DNA of 64,000 nt, taken from NCBI RefSeq assembly GCF_029407905.1, contig NC_073630.1, forward strand, positions 34,445,001-34,509,000, written 5' to 3'. The position numbers and the translations under genes are program-made. The notes beneath the pieces are model-generated. The model was not told the origin of the DNA and searched no databases. It saw only the letters and a program-made list of their open reading frames with translations. How positions within the stretch are numbered: position 1 is the first letter of the stretch; each line of letters opens with the position of its first letter. Of the stretch, positions 44,100-56,824 are shown in pieces. This stretch comes from Bubalus kerabau (lineage: Eukaryota > Chordata > Mammalia > Artiodactyla > Bovidae).

Positions 44100-46110
44100 T
44101 CTGCACTGCTAATGACTCACTCACTACTGTTGCAACACTTAGCACTCCGACAATTAGTGTATTGGTCCCTTCGTGGTAAGGAACAGCTATTCAGCTCCTC
44201 ACCACGGCACTAGCACAGGACTTGTACCTTAATAGATGCTCAAAAATACCTTTTCTTTTAAAAAATGAGTATATGTTATCATTAGTCTTTGTCTTCCAAA
44301 GTATTAAAAATCTTCAATCTTTAATATGGTATTGAGTCCTCTTTGTTGCTGTATTTAGTGGATCCTTTTCACTCCTTACATAACCTGACCTCTCTGTATC
44401 ATTTCATACCCTTGACCTGAATTCTCTGTCGGTTTCCATGTCTGATAACCACATTCTGCATTCACAGCAACTCACTGCCCCAGCACATTTCTATCTGCTC
44501 TTTTCCTCAGGCTCATTCCTGACTGCTTTTCTCTATCTATATGGTAACTGGTTGCTCTTTGGTGTCCACCATCTTAGGCAGCTCTTTTTCTTATTTTACA
44601 CAGCTTCCCCAGGCCTCCTTAGTAATTCTTATTCTCCTGAGTATTGTCTGGCTTTTGCTTCTCCAGGTGTAGGTTCTTACACAAGGGGAGGGAGTTAGTG
44701 TGGCAAAGTTATTGTCTCAGAGAGAAGGATAAGGAAGTAGAGAAGCAGAATAAAAACATAAACAAAAAACCCAGTGTGTGCCTTCAGGCAAAGTCCGAGG
44801 CTCAGCCTGATCTACCAGCAGCTTTGAGTGTTTCAGGCGAGGACTCTCCTGATCCTTCACCAGGCAGTTATTGACCACCAGCTATGGGGGAATGGAGAAA
44901 GAAGGGATGTAAACTCCCAAGGGGTCAAGTAGGGCCCTCCTTGCTTTCAGGCACATGGAAAATGAAAAAGGGAAAAACCAAGTCTGCTAGATATCAAAAT
45001 GCTAATGACTGAAAGCTTTATCTCCAACTCCCACCTCTCTGAGAGCTTGAGATGTATGTTGCCAGTCCCCATTAGAAAGTTCCTTCCAGAGAATCTGCCT
45101 CTATTTCTGATTAATCTCCCAGACTCCCTCTCTACCTGCACCTCCTCCATATCTCAGCAAAACTTGAGGGTAGCCTGTAACAGTCCCTCTCCCTTCCTCC
45201 CATAGCCAATCATGAGTCCATACACCTCATGTCATTCCCATTGTAAATGCTTTCTTTTAGGCCATCAACTTTTCTCACTCGTATTAAGGCATTAGGTCAC
45301 CCTTTAGTGAATTCACACTAAAGAAATCTAATGTATCTTTCCTCAGTGTGGATACCATTATTAACTCAACATATATCCTTCTTTAAAAAAAAGGCCCAAA
45401 TCTTTAGTACACTCCATCGTGCATTTTCTGGTTGGGACATGTGGTTTCATAGATTCATCTCTCTTGTCGCTGTCCCATACCTTGTTTCAAACATTCCTAG
45501 AATTTAGTGCACTGCACTTCATTTCTTATCACTGGCATTCTAGACCAAACCATCATTATCTCTTAACCAGTTTGCCAAAACAATCTCCTAACTGCTTTAA
45601 TTTGTGCTCATTGAAATTCATCTTGATAAACATCTAACTATCTAGTGGCCCATTCTTCTAAAGCACATAGAGCTTCATCCTGTTTTTCATTCTGAATTCC
45701 TTTCAGGGTGCACTGTCTGCAGGCTACAGTGGGTTGTGATTTAAGCCTTATATAACTGGATGATGAGCAAGGCCCTTCGTTCTTCTTCCCTTCACATTCT
45801 CCATCCTCCTCCTTTAGGTCATAAATTCAACCAAGGTTCAGGAGGCATTTAGTGACTGATTTGTCCAATGGTGCTAGGAAGGCTTATTCTTAGGTCAGCC
45901 AAGGATTTTGTTGGTAGGCCATTCATGTGCTATGTCTAGATTAGGCCCTGTTAAAAACCTAAAAATCCTCTAGGATGTCTGCCCTACTAGTCTATTAAGA
46001 TCCAGAAAATGTTCTCCCTTGTTAAATCATCCCATACATAGAAAAGCACTAAAATCACTAAGATGTCTGTTTTGTAATTAGCAGTAATCTTTTGCCAAGA
46101 TGTTTGCTTA
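44100..46110. other. Intergenic DNA with probable L2 remnants
   Basis: CT-rich, L2-like order at 44380-44690 and 45000-45640 (e.g. ctcctaactgctttaatttg; accaaaccatcattatctct). Too diverged to bound firmly. No gene recognised. Confidence 0.4.
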
Positions 46111-46113
46111 ACT

Positions 46114-46333
46114 ATGGGCTTCCCAGGTGGCACTAGTGGTAAAGAACACATCTGCTCATGCCGGAGCCGCAGGAGACGTGGGTTTGATCCCTGGGTTGGG
46201 AAGATCCCCTGGAGGAGGGCATGGCACCCCATTCCAGTACTCTTGCCTGGAGAATCCCATGGACAGAGGAGCCTGGTGGGCTACAGTCCATGGGGTTGTA
46301 AAGAGTCAGACACAACTGAAGGGACTTAGCACA
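46114..46333 (+). mobile_element. Bov-tA SINE
   Basis: gggcttcccaggtggcacta, gtggtaaagaac, ...gggtttgatccctgggttgg, ...ttccagtactcttgcctgga, ...gtcagacacaactgaaggga. Confidence 0.92.
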
Positions 46334-46804
46334 CATGTACATGCTCAACTGTATGTATTTCTTAGCCCCCAAATTCATATGTATACCAGTTCCTTTCCTA
46401 CCTCTTTGGAACAGTTCCTCAGACCTCTCTCCTTGGCTATAGTCTGCAGTAAGACCCTGAATAAAACTTAAACTCACAGCTCATGTAGTGTGATTTTTTT
46501 TTTTAAGTTGACACTCTTTTAATTTAAATATCTTCAGAGGAAGGTAGCATCTCCTCCAACTTTCTTCATTTTCAAAACTTTACTTTTTCAAATAATCAAT
46601 GGTTTAAACCTGAAGTTACCTTTGCCAAAAGTTGAGATTTCTTTTTTCATCATGTAGGACAACACCAAGGATTTGCCCTATGTTATATATCAGATAGACA
46701 ACACAAACTGGACTCAGAATAGATGATAAAATATACTCAATTTACTACCATCAACCCTGTATAATTACAATAACTTCTGACCCATTTGCATGATAGGTCC
46801 TGTT

Positions 46805-46853
46805 AATTTATTACTATTTATTATAATTTATTACTATTTATTATAATTTATTA
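46805..46853. repeat. Short AT-rich tandem repeat
   Basis: A 20-base unit, ttactatttattataattta, repeated about 2.5 times. Confidence 0.9.
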
Positions 46854-46943
46854 TTCAGATACTATTTATTCATTTCCTAGATCATCTAGGCATCTGATAT
46901 TTCTTATCTCTCTGATTATTTGCTTCACAGAGTGATAGCTTAC

Positions 46944-47286
46944 AGTGAATGATGTCAGATTTGTGATCTCCGAAGAACAAGACAGCTTCGGGACCAGGCT
47001 TGAACACTCAAGAGTTTTTGTGTAGCAGAGTTTTATTAAAGTATAAAAAGGGACAGAGAACGCTTCTGACATAGACATCAGAGAGGGGCTGGAGAGTGTC
47101 CCCCTCGCTAGTCTAAGCAATGGAGTTATATACTTTATAATTGGTTATTATAATAAATCAAAAGAATGTCTCAAGGTTGTAAAGATCTTACTAGACCCAC
47201 TCCCACATTTTACATTTTAAGATAACAGGATTAGCCAGAAGGATTTTAGGAAGGAGAAACTGTCTTCAAGCAGGATACATTGTTAT
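46944..47286 (-). mobile_element. Endogenous-retrovirus LTR (ERV2/BTLTR-like), segment 1 (R/U5)
   Basis: Minus-strand reading shows TATACTTTAATAAAACTCTG with AATAAA at 47037-47032, then ...gttcaagcctggtcccgaag, ctgtcttgttcttcggagat, ...tctgacatca at the 3' edge. Layout and sequence recall bovine BTLTR-type LTRs. No internal viral genes adjoin it. Confidence 0.65.
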
Positions 47287-47298
47287 TGTATAATCCTT

Positions 47299-47507
47299 CA
47301 AAAGTGAAGTGACTCAGTTGTGTCCCACTCTTTGGGACCCCATGGACTGTAGCCCACCAGGCTCCTCCATCCATGGAATTTTCTAGGCAAGAGTACTGGA
47401 GTGGGTTGCCATTTCCTTCTCCAGGGGATCTTCCCAACCCAGGGATCAAACCCGGGTATCCCACATTGCAAGCAGACACTTTACCATCTGAGCCACCAGG
47501 GAAGCCC
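47299..47507 (-). mobile_element. Bov-tA SINE inside the LTR
   Basis: aagtgaagtgactcagttgt, ...tctaggcaagagtactggag, ...ggatcaaacccgggtatccc, ending gagccaccagggaagccc. Perfect 12-base duplication tgtataatcctt (47287-47298 and 47508-47519). Confidence 0.95.
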
Positions 47508-47753
47508 TGTATAATCCTTAGTACAGAATTTAAACTGAGTTGTTTGTGGTTTAATCATCAGTTCCAGGCCTAAAGAAAAAAAAAATGTTTTAGGTGTCTA
47601 AGACTAAGGAATGTAGAGGGAAAAAAGGCATTTGTCCTTTCCTCCTCCTTGAGAATTTCAGAGCTCTATCTCCTCTTCGAGAGTTCCAGACCTCCCTCTC
47701 TTTCTTGGGGACCCTGGACTTCCTATCAACCTGCCTAGGAATTGACTCTCTCA
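47508..47753 (-). mobile_element. Endogenous-retrovirus LTR, segment 2 (U3)
   Basis: Upstream part of the same LTR; its minus-strand 5' edge reads TGAGAGAGTCAATTCCTAGG. Includes repeated purine-rich blocks (gagggaggtctggaactctc; ggagatagagctctgaaatt). I could not see a convincing flanking duplication, so the exact edge is uncertain. Confidence 0.6.
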
Positions 47754-47839
47754 AGAGCTGATTGACATGCTCATTTATTCCTTCAAAAAGCAGAAAGAGA
47801 AGAGGCTTTAAAAATCCATTTGCTCAATGAGATAATGCA

Positions 47840-48240
47840 TGTGACCAAACATACCCACCAAAATCTGTACTATTCCCCTTCTACAGAAACATGGGTGGAT
47901 CTGAACACATAGGCAGAATATATCTTCCCGAGTTCCCTGCCTCCAGATGATGTTCTTGGCAAAGATGTGTGAGCTGAAGTGATGTATGTCACTCCAGGTT
48001 TTGCCCCCTCTGCATGTTCTTTAATGTTCTTCACGTTTCCTAAATGACTTAAACTAATTCTGATAGCAGTCTGTAATCATCATGTTGAAGACAGCAGAGC
48101 CCAGCCTGGGTCCCTGAGCATAAGGGCTGAGTTGCTGCTAAACCAGAACTCTGCTCTAGATCAAAGAAATAAACTTCCTGTTTTTAAGGGAGCTGAGTTT
48201 TGAGGATCCTATCTTTTTTTTTCTAGGTTGGTCTACCATA
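47840..48240 (+). mobile_element. Possible MaLR-type (MLT1-like) LTR fragment
   Basis: ...agcagagcccagcctgggtc, cctgagcataagggctgagt, ...aaagaaataaacttcctg, then ...tctaccatat resembles MLT1-type 3' ends in order only. Old and uncertain. Confidence 0.3.
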
Positions 48241-48244
48241 TCAA

Positions 48245-49930
48245 AAACAAAGTATGTAAATAAAACTCTTAAAATCAAAAGTCCTGGACAGGTAGAAAGT
48301 ATCACTATAATTCAAAGATTTTGAGTAAAATTACAAATGAATGAATGAATGGAAGCAGGTGATTTAGGTTATGACCATATTTTGTTTTTTCTACATCATG
48401 CTAGTTTCCACTAGTGTGATAACTGAGAGTTAGCTTTGTTACAGAATGGCCCAACTCCAGTCAGAACACATATCTATATGGTTCAAGTTAAAAAAGAAAT
48501 ATTAATAAAAGAACCAGTTTACCCTTCTCACTTCCTACTACATACACACATAGTCCTATTTTCATTCAAAAGGACATATTTTTAGAATATCTGGAAGCTA
48601 TAGCAATACCCTGCAAAGAGACAGGCACATCTCTCTCTAAACCTCCCATTTTCAATGCTTTATTATATCTATGGGGGAAAAAAAAAAAGAGCTTCAATTA
48701 GTAGCTTTTTTGTGAACAACACTTCTTTTCACAATTATTTGGCTCATTTAACAAAGAAGACATGCCCTCAAATTCAGAGTGAAAAGGTGTTTTTGAAGGT
48801 GAAGGCAATTAAGCTGGGTGCGTTATCAAAGTACATAGGAAACAAAACAAAGAACTCCTGCAGCATAAATGTGAAGGCTTGTGCCACTGATTGAGAAACA
48901 TTTATACTATAAATTGTGTGTTTGTGTAGTGGGCCAGAGAGTCTGAGGATGTAATGTAGAGTGAAGTAAATAGTGTCCCTGCTTTTATAGGGCTTGCTTT
49001 TGAGTGGGGGAGATAGGCATTAAATCACAAATAGGCATTAATTATTTGTAAAAAAATTAAATAATACAAAGGAAGAATATAGGGAGCTATGCAAATGTAT
49101 AACATTTGTCTTGGTGGGTATGAGAAGGATGAGCAAAATGAGATCTGAAGGATAAGTAGGAATTAACTATATAAAAGAAAGTACAGGGGAAGGCATTCTA
49201 AGAGATGGAACACCACAAATTCAAGGAACCAAAAGAGGTCTATTGGATTAGGTTGCAGTAAACAGAATAAGGCCATAGGAGTGGATCAGAGAGGCTCTCA
49301 TGGGGAACTTAAAACCATATGAAGAACAACATGGAAATACTGAAAAGGTTTTAAGAATGGAAGTGACATTCTGCGTCATAAATTCATTCTGACTGCCTTG
49401 TGGAGGATGAGTGTTAGCAGTTGAAAGAGATCAGCTTAAAAGGCAAGGTAAAGGGACGTAGAGGCTTGGATTTAGGTGGTGGTACTAGTGACAATAGAAA
49501 TAAATCGATATATAAAACATACTTGGGAAAAGTAATATTAAAAAGGTGAAAGATTTATATGATCTGAAGAGAAACCAGAGTATAGGGAAAACTAATTAAA
49601 AAACAAAAACGTTGATAACTGAAATCAACTATGCTAATATGAATTAGACAAAACTGCAGGCTATTGATGTTAACAATATGTAAACATATTGATGTGACTT
49701 AGGTTTTATTTTTTGTTTTAGGAAAACTCTGCCTAGGTAATATAGTACTATAAATCAATAAATAACTTTACAGACTGCTTCAGGAACTCTTCACATCAAG
49801 TTTTTAGAAACATTAATCTGCTCTCCTAATCAAATAGCTTGATCATCAGGTTAGTTGTCCAGACTAATTTCACAGTTTCCACCAGTTTTAAACTTTGCCC
49901 AGTTCTCCATTTCCCTTCTTGAAAGATTGC
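48245..49930. other. Intergenic DNA with an unassigned ancient repeat
   Basis: 48930-49450 (tttatagggcttgcttttga, ...ggaagtgacattctgcgtca, ...attctgactgccttgtggag) follows the order of a widespread old mammalian repeat whose name I cannot give with confidence. The rest is AT-rich. Confidence 0.35.
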
Positions 49931-49937
49931 TTATACC

Positions 49938-50305
49938 TGTGGTGTTGGAGAAGACTCCTGAGAGTCCCTTGGACTGCAAGGAGATCCAGCCAGTCCATTG
50001 TGAAGGAGATCAGCCCTGGGATTTCTTTGGAAGGACTGATGCTAAAGCTGAAACTCCAGTACTTTGGCCACCTCATGCAAAGAGTTGACTCATTGGAAAA
50101 GACTCTGATGCTGGGAGGGATTGGGGGCAGGAGGAAAAGGGGACGACAGAGGATGAGATGGCTGGATGGCATCACTGACTCAATGGACGTGAGTCTGGGT
50201 GAACTCCGAGAGTTTGTGATGGACAGGGAGGCCTGGCGTGCTGCAATTCATGGGGTCACAAAGAGTCGGACACGACTGAGCGACTGATCTGATCTGATCT
50301 GATCT
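49938..50305 (+). mobile_element. BovB LINE, 5'-truncated 3' end
   Basis: tgtggtgttggagaagactc to the tail (TGATC)n at 50284-50305. Encodes WCWRRLLRVPWTARRSSQS, LQYFGHLMQRVDSLEKTL, RQRMRWLDGITDSMDVSL and TKSRTRLSD in one open frame (part of 130 codons, 49895-50287). Comparatively young. Confidence 0.95.
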
Positions 50306-50309
50306 TCAG

Positions 50310-51095
50310 GCCAGACCTCAAATCCTATAAATATCTCACCTCTAAGTACCTCTTTCTGAAACACTGCTAAGGCCCTGTCAAGATGGTATTCTCCCTATTT
50401 TAATGAGCTGGGAGTACTTTATTAACAGATTGTCTGAAGATATTTTGAGGAACTCAACAACAAACTATAGGAAGTAGTTTCACAAACATTGGCTTAGTCA
50501 TACAATGAAACATATGAAGTATTAAATTATGTTGCAGCAAAGTACTGGCATTGAACAATATCACAATATATTAACTAAAAATTCAAGTTACTAAAGATTT
50601 TACTTTAACCCCAGTGTGATATGCTTGGTTGGAAGGATAGATAGATAGACAGAGAGAGAAAATTCTCAAAGGACAACCTTCTAAATTTTAACTGTGCTTA
50701 TCTTTTGGGATAAGAATATGAATGATTTTTTCCCAATATTCTGGAATTTTTCTTCATTGAATACATTTGTGTAATAAAAGTAATGAATGTTATAAAGAGA
50801 TAAAACTTTTGAATTTGCATATATTTGGGAATTGAAATATGTATTCCAAAATCAAAAAAGTTAACTCTGTGGTTTCTTCCTTAAAGTTTTCTTGTTTTGG
50901 TGATGGAGAAAATGGATGGAGGAATAGTAATAACTACTCCTTCCATGGTACAGTTTCACAGTAATCATGTAAGACAAATGATACTTTTCATCTTATGAGT
51001 GAAAAAATGGGACTAATTTAAATAACATTACTTCTCACTAGAAACAAGGGCCAGTTCAAGTTTTACTCTCAAAAGTGTCTAAAATACTAATTGGT
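50310..51095. other. Intergenic DNA without recognised features
   Basis: AT-rich, with a short (GATA)n/(GA)n patch near 50637-50660. Confidence 0.5.
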
Positions 51096-51099
51096 AGCA

Positions 51100-51265
51100 T
51101 CTGTTGAGTATTTACCATGACTCATGACTCTCTGAGATAGTTTTCTATTGCATTAATTTTACAAATGAGTCAACAGGAACAGATCTGTTCATCTCGAGGA
51201 AGTGACAAGCAAGATAAATAATCAAACCCAGGTAAGCTGAGCCACAGAGCCTGTATTTTTAATCA
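51100..51265 (+). repeat. MIR SINE
   Basis: catctgttgagtatttacca, ...attttacaaatgagtcaaca, ...gaggaagtgacaagcaagat, ...tcaaacccaggtaagctgag. Confidence 0.65.
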
Positions 51266-51779
51266 TTATATGTTATCTTCCATATTTTTATTTATTTTTA
51301 CTTTACATGCCACAGCTAGACACTCATACATATATTTTATATTTTTCAAATGGCTAACTCTGAAAATACTTAGCTACTTAGGACTGGCTGCTCTTTAAGG
51401 AGAGGACAGTGTGGAAAGAACAAATGGACTATAGAAGTCACTTGGCTTCAGGGGAAAAGCAGCTGAATTTTCTGCTTCACTAATTAACTACACCAATCCC
51501 CAAGTGTCAAATAATATTAACCGGTCAACAGTTGCTTTTCCAGAGAGCTAGGTGACTCATTTTCTAAACATACTGCTTATGTAGCTATCACCTCCTGCTG
51601 CAGAATTTTGGCTGAGCCCAACCTTCCTCTCTCTCTTGGAGGTCTCATCTCCAGTTTTTGCTTCTTCCTGGCTCTGGTACCCTCATTCCTCAACTTAGTT
51701 TCTTATTTAACCTCAGGGCTAATCCAGGTTAGGCTATATCTGCAAATGTGACTAAATGTTAAGATGGGGAATTTAATGA

Positions 51780-51955
51780 TAATATCCTAAGTCTTTGTTA
51801 TGTGACAGCCTGCATGGGAGGGGAGTTTGGAGGAGAATGGGTACATGTATACATATATATATATAGCTGTGTCACTTTGCTGTCTACTTGAAACAACAAC
51901 ATTGTTAATCAGCTATAATCCAATATAAAATTAAACGTTTTAAAAAAAATCCTAA
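51780..51955 (+). mobile_element. L1 LINE 3' tip
   Basis: gggaggggagtttggaggag, aatgggtacatgtatacat, ...ctgtgtcactttgctgtcta, ...tcagctataatccaatataa. Ruminant L1 3' terminus. Confidence 0.85.
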
Positions 51956-52263
51956 ATCATAACTAGATATTACAGTGACTATAGGGAAACCCCTTTCCTA
52001 AGGAAATGTTGGAAAGAAGAATCCTTGGAGGCCATCTCATTTCCTTAGCACATTTCCAAGGTCTTCTTCCTGAACTTCAATTCAGGCTCTTCCAACAGGC
52101 TGGTAAAGTCATATTAAAGGTAGTACTCAGACACATAAGGAAGGGTTCACAATTATGTGTCTTTTATCAACAGCGACCACTGTCACCTGCTAAAGTCTAC
52201 GTGATCTGGTAGTGTCTCTATCACTCTGAGGGTCCTACTAATAACCAAGGACTCCCAGTGACT

Positions 52264-52471
52264 GGAGCTTCCCTGGTGACTCAGATTGTAGGGAATCTGC
52301 CTGCAGTGTGAGAGACCCAGGTTTGATGCCTGGGTTGGGAAGATCCCCTGGAGGAAGAAATGGCAACCCTCTCCAGTATTCTTGCCTGGAGAACCCCATG
52401 GACAGAGAAGCCTGGCCGGCTACAGTCTGTGGAGTCGGAGAGAGTTGGACATGCCTGAGCAACTAACCTCT
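52264..52471 (+). mobile_element. Bov-tA SINE
   Basis: gagcttccctggtgactcag, ...ggtttgatgcctgggttggg, ...gccggctacagtctgtggag, ...gagcaactaacct. Perfect 11-base duplication tcccagtgact (52253-52263 and 52472-52482). Confidence 0.95.
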
Positions 52472-52639
52472 TCCCAGTGACTAAATCCAGGCAACTTGAC
52501 CCAAGCATCATCTTCATGGGAATCTACATAACCAATTATGTAGATTTTCTTAAAACTGCCTTTCTTTGACCTCATCAATTCTAGTTCTGGTTTTCTCACT
52601 GCTACTCATCATTCATTTTTCTGCCTATTCTTCTTTTCT

Positions 52640-53101
52640 TGTTTTCTTTTTCCTTAAATGTAGGCCTTTCCCACTACTTTGGAGTGGATAACACTGCTAA
52701 AGCCGTTGACTCTTGCCTCCATGTAGGTAACTCCCAAATCATGATCCCAAGCCCCATAGCTCTCCGGAAATGCTCATCCTTATATCTCACTTCATGCTTT
52801 GATGCCAAAGTGTATCCTTCCCAAAGCTTCAATTTATGTTAATGGTACCATTTCCCCACTATTCAAAATCAATCCTTGGAGTATCATTTGATTTCTTCCT
52901 TATAGTTCCCACTTACAACATTATCACAGCCTGTAGATTTTATATTAGGAATATCTGTATTAAAAATACCTGTAGGGATTTATTTCTTCCCATTTACAAG
53001 CCAGCATCATAGGACTAGGACTGTTTCACCCACTAAGCCTTCTCCTATAATCACCAGCCCATTTTCTCCAGTCTTCTATGATTCCATTAGTCATCTTCTA
53101 T
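52640..53101 (+). mobile_element. Probable L2 LINE remnant
   Basis: ...aactcccaaatcatgatccc, ...cttggagtatcatttgattt, ...catcataggactaggactg... follows L2 order loosely. Cut by Bov-tA at 53112. Confidence 0.4.
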
Positions 53102-53111
53102 ATTAAAAATG

Positions 53112-53324
53112 TGTGTTTTCGTGTTAGTCACTCAGCCATGTCTGACTCTTTGTGACCCCATGGACTGTAGCCTCCTAGGCTCCTCTATCCATGGGATTTT
53201 CCAGGCAAGAATACTGGAGTGGGCTGCCGTTTCCTTCTCCTAGGGATCTTCCCAACCCAGGGACTTAACCCAGGTCTCCTGCATTGCAGGCAGACACTTT
53301 ACCAACTGAACCATCAGGGAAGCC
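53112..53324 (-). mobile_element. Bov-tA SINE
   Basis: gtgttagtcactcagccatg, ...ttttccaggcaagaatactg, ...ggacttaacccaggtctcct, ending accatcagggaagcc. Perfect 10-base duplication attaaaaatg (53102-53111 and 53325-53334). Confidence 0.95.
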
Positions 53325-53394
53325 ATTAAAAATGAGGCCATGCTAAAAAATGAGACCTTAAAATAAATGTTCAGGCTCATCTGCATTTGTCCCA

Positions 53395-53500
53395 TAACAG
53401 CTATTATTTATTTAGGGTCTACAATGTGCCAAACACTTTGCTAACCACTTTATATATATTGTTTTTAATACTTTCAATAATCATGAAAAGTAAGGTTTAT
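53395..53500 (+). repeat. MIR-like SINE
   Basis: acagctattatttatttagg, gtctacaatgtgccaaacac, tttgctaaccactttatata. Confidence 0.55.
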
Positions 53501-53876
53501 TATATAATACCTAGTATACATTTGGGCAAACAATTCTATTAACGGGATGTTTGCTTCCATAAGGTCACACCTTAGGAGGCAAATAGAGCTGTCATTTGAT
53601 TCAGGTCTCTGTAATTTTAAAGCCTGTTCTGAGAATTTGATACATAACACTACAAACATGTATAAACCAGATAATAACTGGATAAAAATTAAATTTTTTT
53701 ATATGTTACTGTATATCAGGAAAAATTTAAAGGTCAATCCCATGAAGTTAAGAAACTCACTGCTAAAATTCTTATTGATACAGAAGGAGGTTAAGTAAAA
53801 ATACAAGAAAATAGATATTACTGTAACCTAGTCTAAATTTCTTAGCTCAGATTCAAGAAGTGGTAGTTTCTTTAAT

Positions 53877-55297
53877 CTCTCCCCGATGGTGAAAGTGCTG
53901 CACTCAATATGCTAGCAAATTTGGAAAACTCAGCAGTGGCCACAGGACTGGAAAAGGTCAGTTTTCATTGCAATCCCAAAGAAAGGCAATGCCAAAGAAT
54001 ACTCAAGCTACTGCACAGTTGCACTCATCTCGCACGCTAGTAAAGTAATGCTCAAAATTCTCCAAACCAGGCTTCAGCAATATATGAACTGTGAACTTCC
54101 AGATGTTCAAGCTGGTTTTAGAAAAAGCAGAGGAACCGGATATCAAATTGCCAACATCCTCTAGATCATCGAAAAAGCAAGAGAGTTCCAGAAAAACATC
54201 TATTTCTGCTTTATTGACTATGCCAAAACCTTTGACTGTGTGGATCACCACAAACTGTAGAAAATTCTGAAAGAGATGGGTATACCAGACCACCTGACCT
54301 GCCTCTTGAGAAATTTGTCTGCAGGTCAGGAAGCAACAGTTAGAACTGGACATGGAACAACAGACTGGTTCCAAATAGGAAAAGGAGTACATCAAGGCTG
54401 TACACTGTCACCCTGCTTATTTAACTTATATGCAGAGCACATCATGAGAAACGCTGGACTGGAGGAAGCACAAGCTGAAATCAAGATTGCTGAGAGAAAT
54501 ATCAGTAACCTCAGATATGCAGATGACTCCACCCTTATGGCAGAAAGTGAAGAGGAACTAAAAAGCCTCTTGATGAAAGTGAAAGAGGAGAGAGAAAGTT
54601 GGCTTAAAGCTCAACATTCAGAAAACTAAGATCATGGCATCTGGCCCCATCCCTTCATAGCAAATAGATGGGGAAACAGTGGAAACAGTGTCAGACTTTA
54701 TTTTTGGGGGCTCCAAAATTACTGCAGATGGTGACTGCAGCCATGAAATTAAAAGATTCTTACTCCTTGGAGGGAAAGTTATGACCAATCTAGACAGCAT
54801 ATTAAAAAGCAGAGACACTACTTTGCCAACAAAGGTCCATCTAGTCAAGGCTGTGGTTTCTCCAGTGGTCATGTATGAATGTGAGAGTTGGACTGTGAAG
54901 AAAACTGAGCACAGAATTGATGCTTTTCAACTGTGATGTTGGAGAAGACTCTTGAGAGTACCCTGGACTACAAAGAGATCCAACCAGTCCATCCTAAAGG
55001 AGATTGGTCTTGAGTGTTCATTGGAAGGACTAATGATGAAGCTGGAACTCCAATACTTTGGCCACCTGATGCAAAGAGCTGACTCATTTGAAAAGACCCT
55101 GATTCTGGGAAAGATTGAGGGCAGGAGGAGAAGGGGGAAAAAGAGGATGAGATGGTTGGATGGCATCACCGACTCAATGGACATGAGTTTGGGTAAACTC
55201 AGGGAGTTGCTGATGGACAGGGAGGCCTGGCGTGCTGCAGCCCATGGGGTCGCAAAGAGTTGGACACAACTGAGCAACTGAACTGCACTGAACTGAA
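53877..55297 (+). mobile_element. BovB LINE, 5'-truncated, RT region through 3' tail
   Basis: Begins near gatggtgaaagtgctgcact and ends in the (ACTGA)n tail. Reads ...FRKSRGTGYQIANIL, then a stop, FQKNIYFCFIDYAKTFDCVD (motif A), another stop, GIPDHLTCLLRNLSAGQEAT, KGVHQGCTLSPCLFNLYAE (motif B), YADD (54516-54527), then a frameshift near 54600 and the C-terminal half. Flanked by a perfect 10-base duplication tttctttaat (53867-53876 and 55298-55307). Non-coding today. Confidence 0.96.
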
Positions 55298-55307
55298 TTT
55301 CTTTAAT

Positions 55308-56528
55308 GACCATGTGTTTATTTATACTCAAACCGTGATTGTCACTGTAAGAAGGAAAACTGTCTACCTTACAATTAACTAGGGCTGGGGCATCCTCTGG
55401 ATAATGTGCAAAATGGATGCTTGTCAACACACAATTATATGAAAGATTGTCTGTAATGACCCATGTGCTCGAGTGAGTTTGCCTCTCATGTAAAATAACA
55501 GAAAGACAGCACAAAATGAATAAATAAATAACTCCCTATTTGGCCACCTGGGAGGGAAGTAAATATGTCTGTGAAGACTCAAGATGCTACAGTTTATGAA
55601 AAAGCAGAGGTTTTCTCCACCCTATAAAAATGAAACAAAACAGAACAAAACAAAAAGCTAGTGAGGTATACGCTACTTCCCAGAGAGGTCTTATTAATAA
55701 ATCAAGTGGTTCCATTCTTGCCGTTATTTATTCCTTTGTTTCTATCCTTTTTGCCTTCACGTCATTACACTGTTTTTATATAAAACTTCTGATTCCTTCT
55801 TTACCACCTTTCAATTCTATATTTATAAATTGTTCTAATGAAAGAAAAGGCATTTTATATCAAGCAGTACAGTCTATAGTCCACTCTGAGAAACTCATTA
55901 TGTATAGGAAGTGAATGAAAATTAAATCCACTGTGGATGCAATTGAAGGCAATCCTTTTTGTTCACTGAAGAATTTGTTAGCCTCTTAAGCCAAGATCAA
56001 TCCAGAAGTAAAAAGAAGGCACATTGGTGTATTCAAATGTCAGTTGAATACAGATTATTGCCAGAATTTTATCAGACTGCATCAGTGATTCCTAAGATAT
56101 TATTTTAAAGCCATTATTTATGTAACTAATTACAATTTTCTCTTTTTAAGTGTCAAGAATGAGCTTGAACTATCTTAAGCAAAATGGAAGAATTTATTGC
56201 ACAAATTCAAGGATATTTTACGAAACACAATAGGAATAAACTTTTGTCTCAGAGAGGTTAGGAATTTAGAAATGAAAAAACCATCAAAGAGTTAGCAGTA
56301 TTCATACTCCATCTCTCATTTATACATCTTCCTGTGTATATATTCTATTTCACATGTCATAAAATGGCAAGGCAATCACATGAAATTGTATAGGTTGCTG
56401 ACAACACAAAGGTGTCCGGCATTGGATACAGTCTAAAGCACAATCTAGCTCTGCTAGCCAAGCTGTGAACCCTCAGGGTTGAGTTGTCCTAAAAAGGGTG
56501 ACTTTTTCTAGTTTCTAAAAGGCAGCAT
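55308..56528. other. Intergenic DNA without recognised features
   Basis: AT-rich, unique-looking; open frames short. Confidence 0.5.
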
Positions 56529-56540
56529 ATGGGTAAGTGG

Positions 56541-56824
56541 CTGCTGCTGCTGCTGCTGCTGCTAAGTCGCTTCAGATGTGTTCGACTCTGTGTGACCCCA
56601 TAGACGGCAGCCCACCAGGCTCCCCCGTCCCTGGGATTCTCCAGGCAAGAACACTGGAGTGGGTTGCCATTTCCGTCTCCAATGCATGAAAGTGGAAAGT
56701 GAAAGTGAAGTCACTCAGTGAAGTCCAACTCTTCGCGACCTTATGGACTGCAGCCTACCAGGCTCCTCCGCCCATGGGATTTTCTAGGCAAGAGTACTGG
56801 AGTGGGTTGCCATTGCCTTCTCCA
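56541..56824 (-). mobile_element. BOV-A2 dimeric SINE, perfect 12-base duplication
   Basis: (CTG)7 end, taagtcgcttcagatgtgtt, two monomers with linker gaaagtggaaagtgaaagtg, ending ttgccttctcca. Flanked by atgggtaagtgg (56529-56540 and 56825-56836). Confidence 0.96.
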
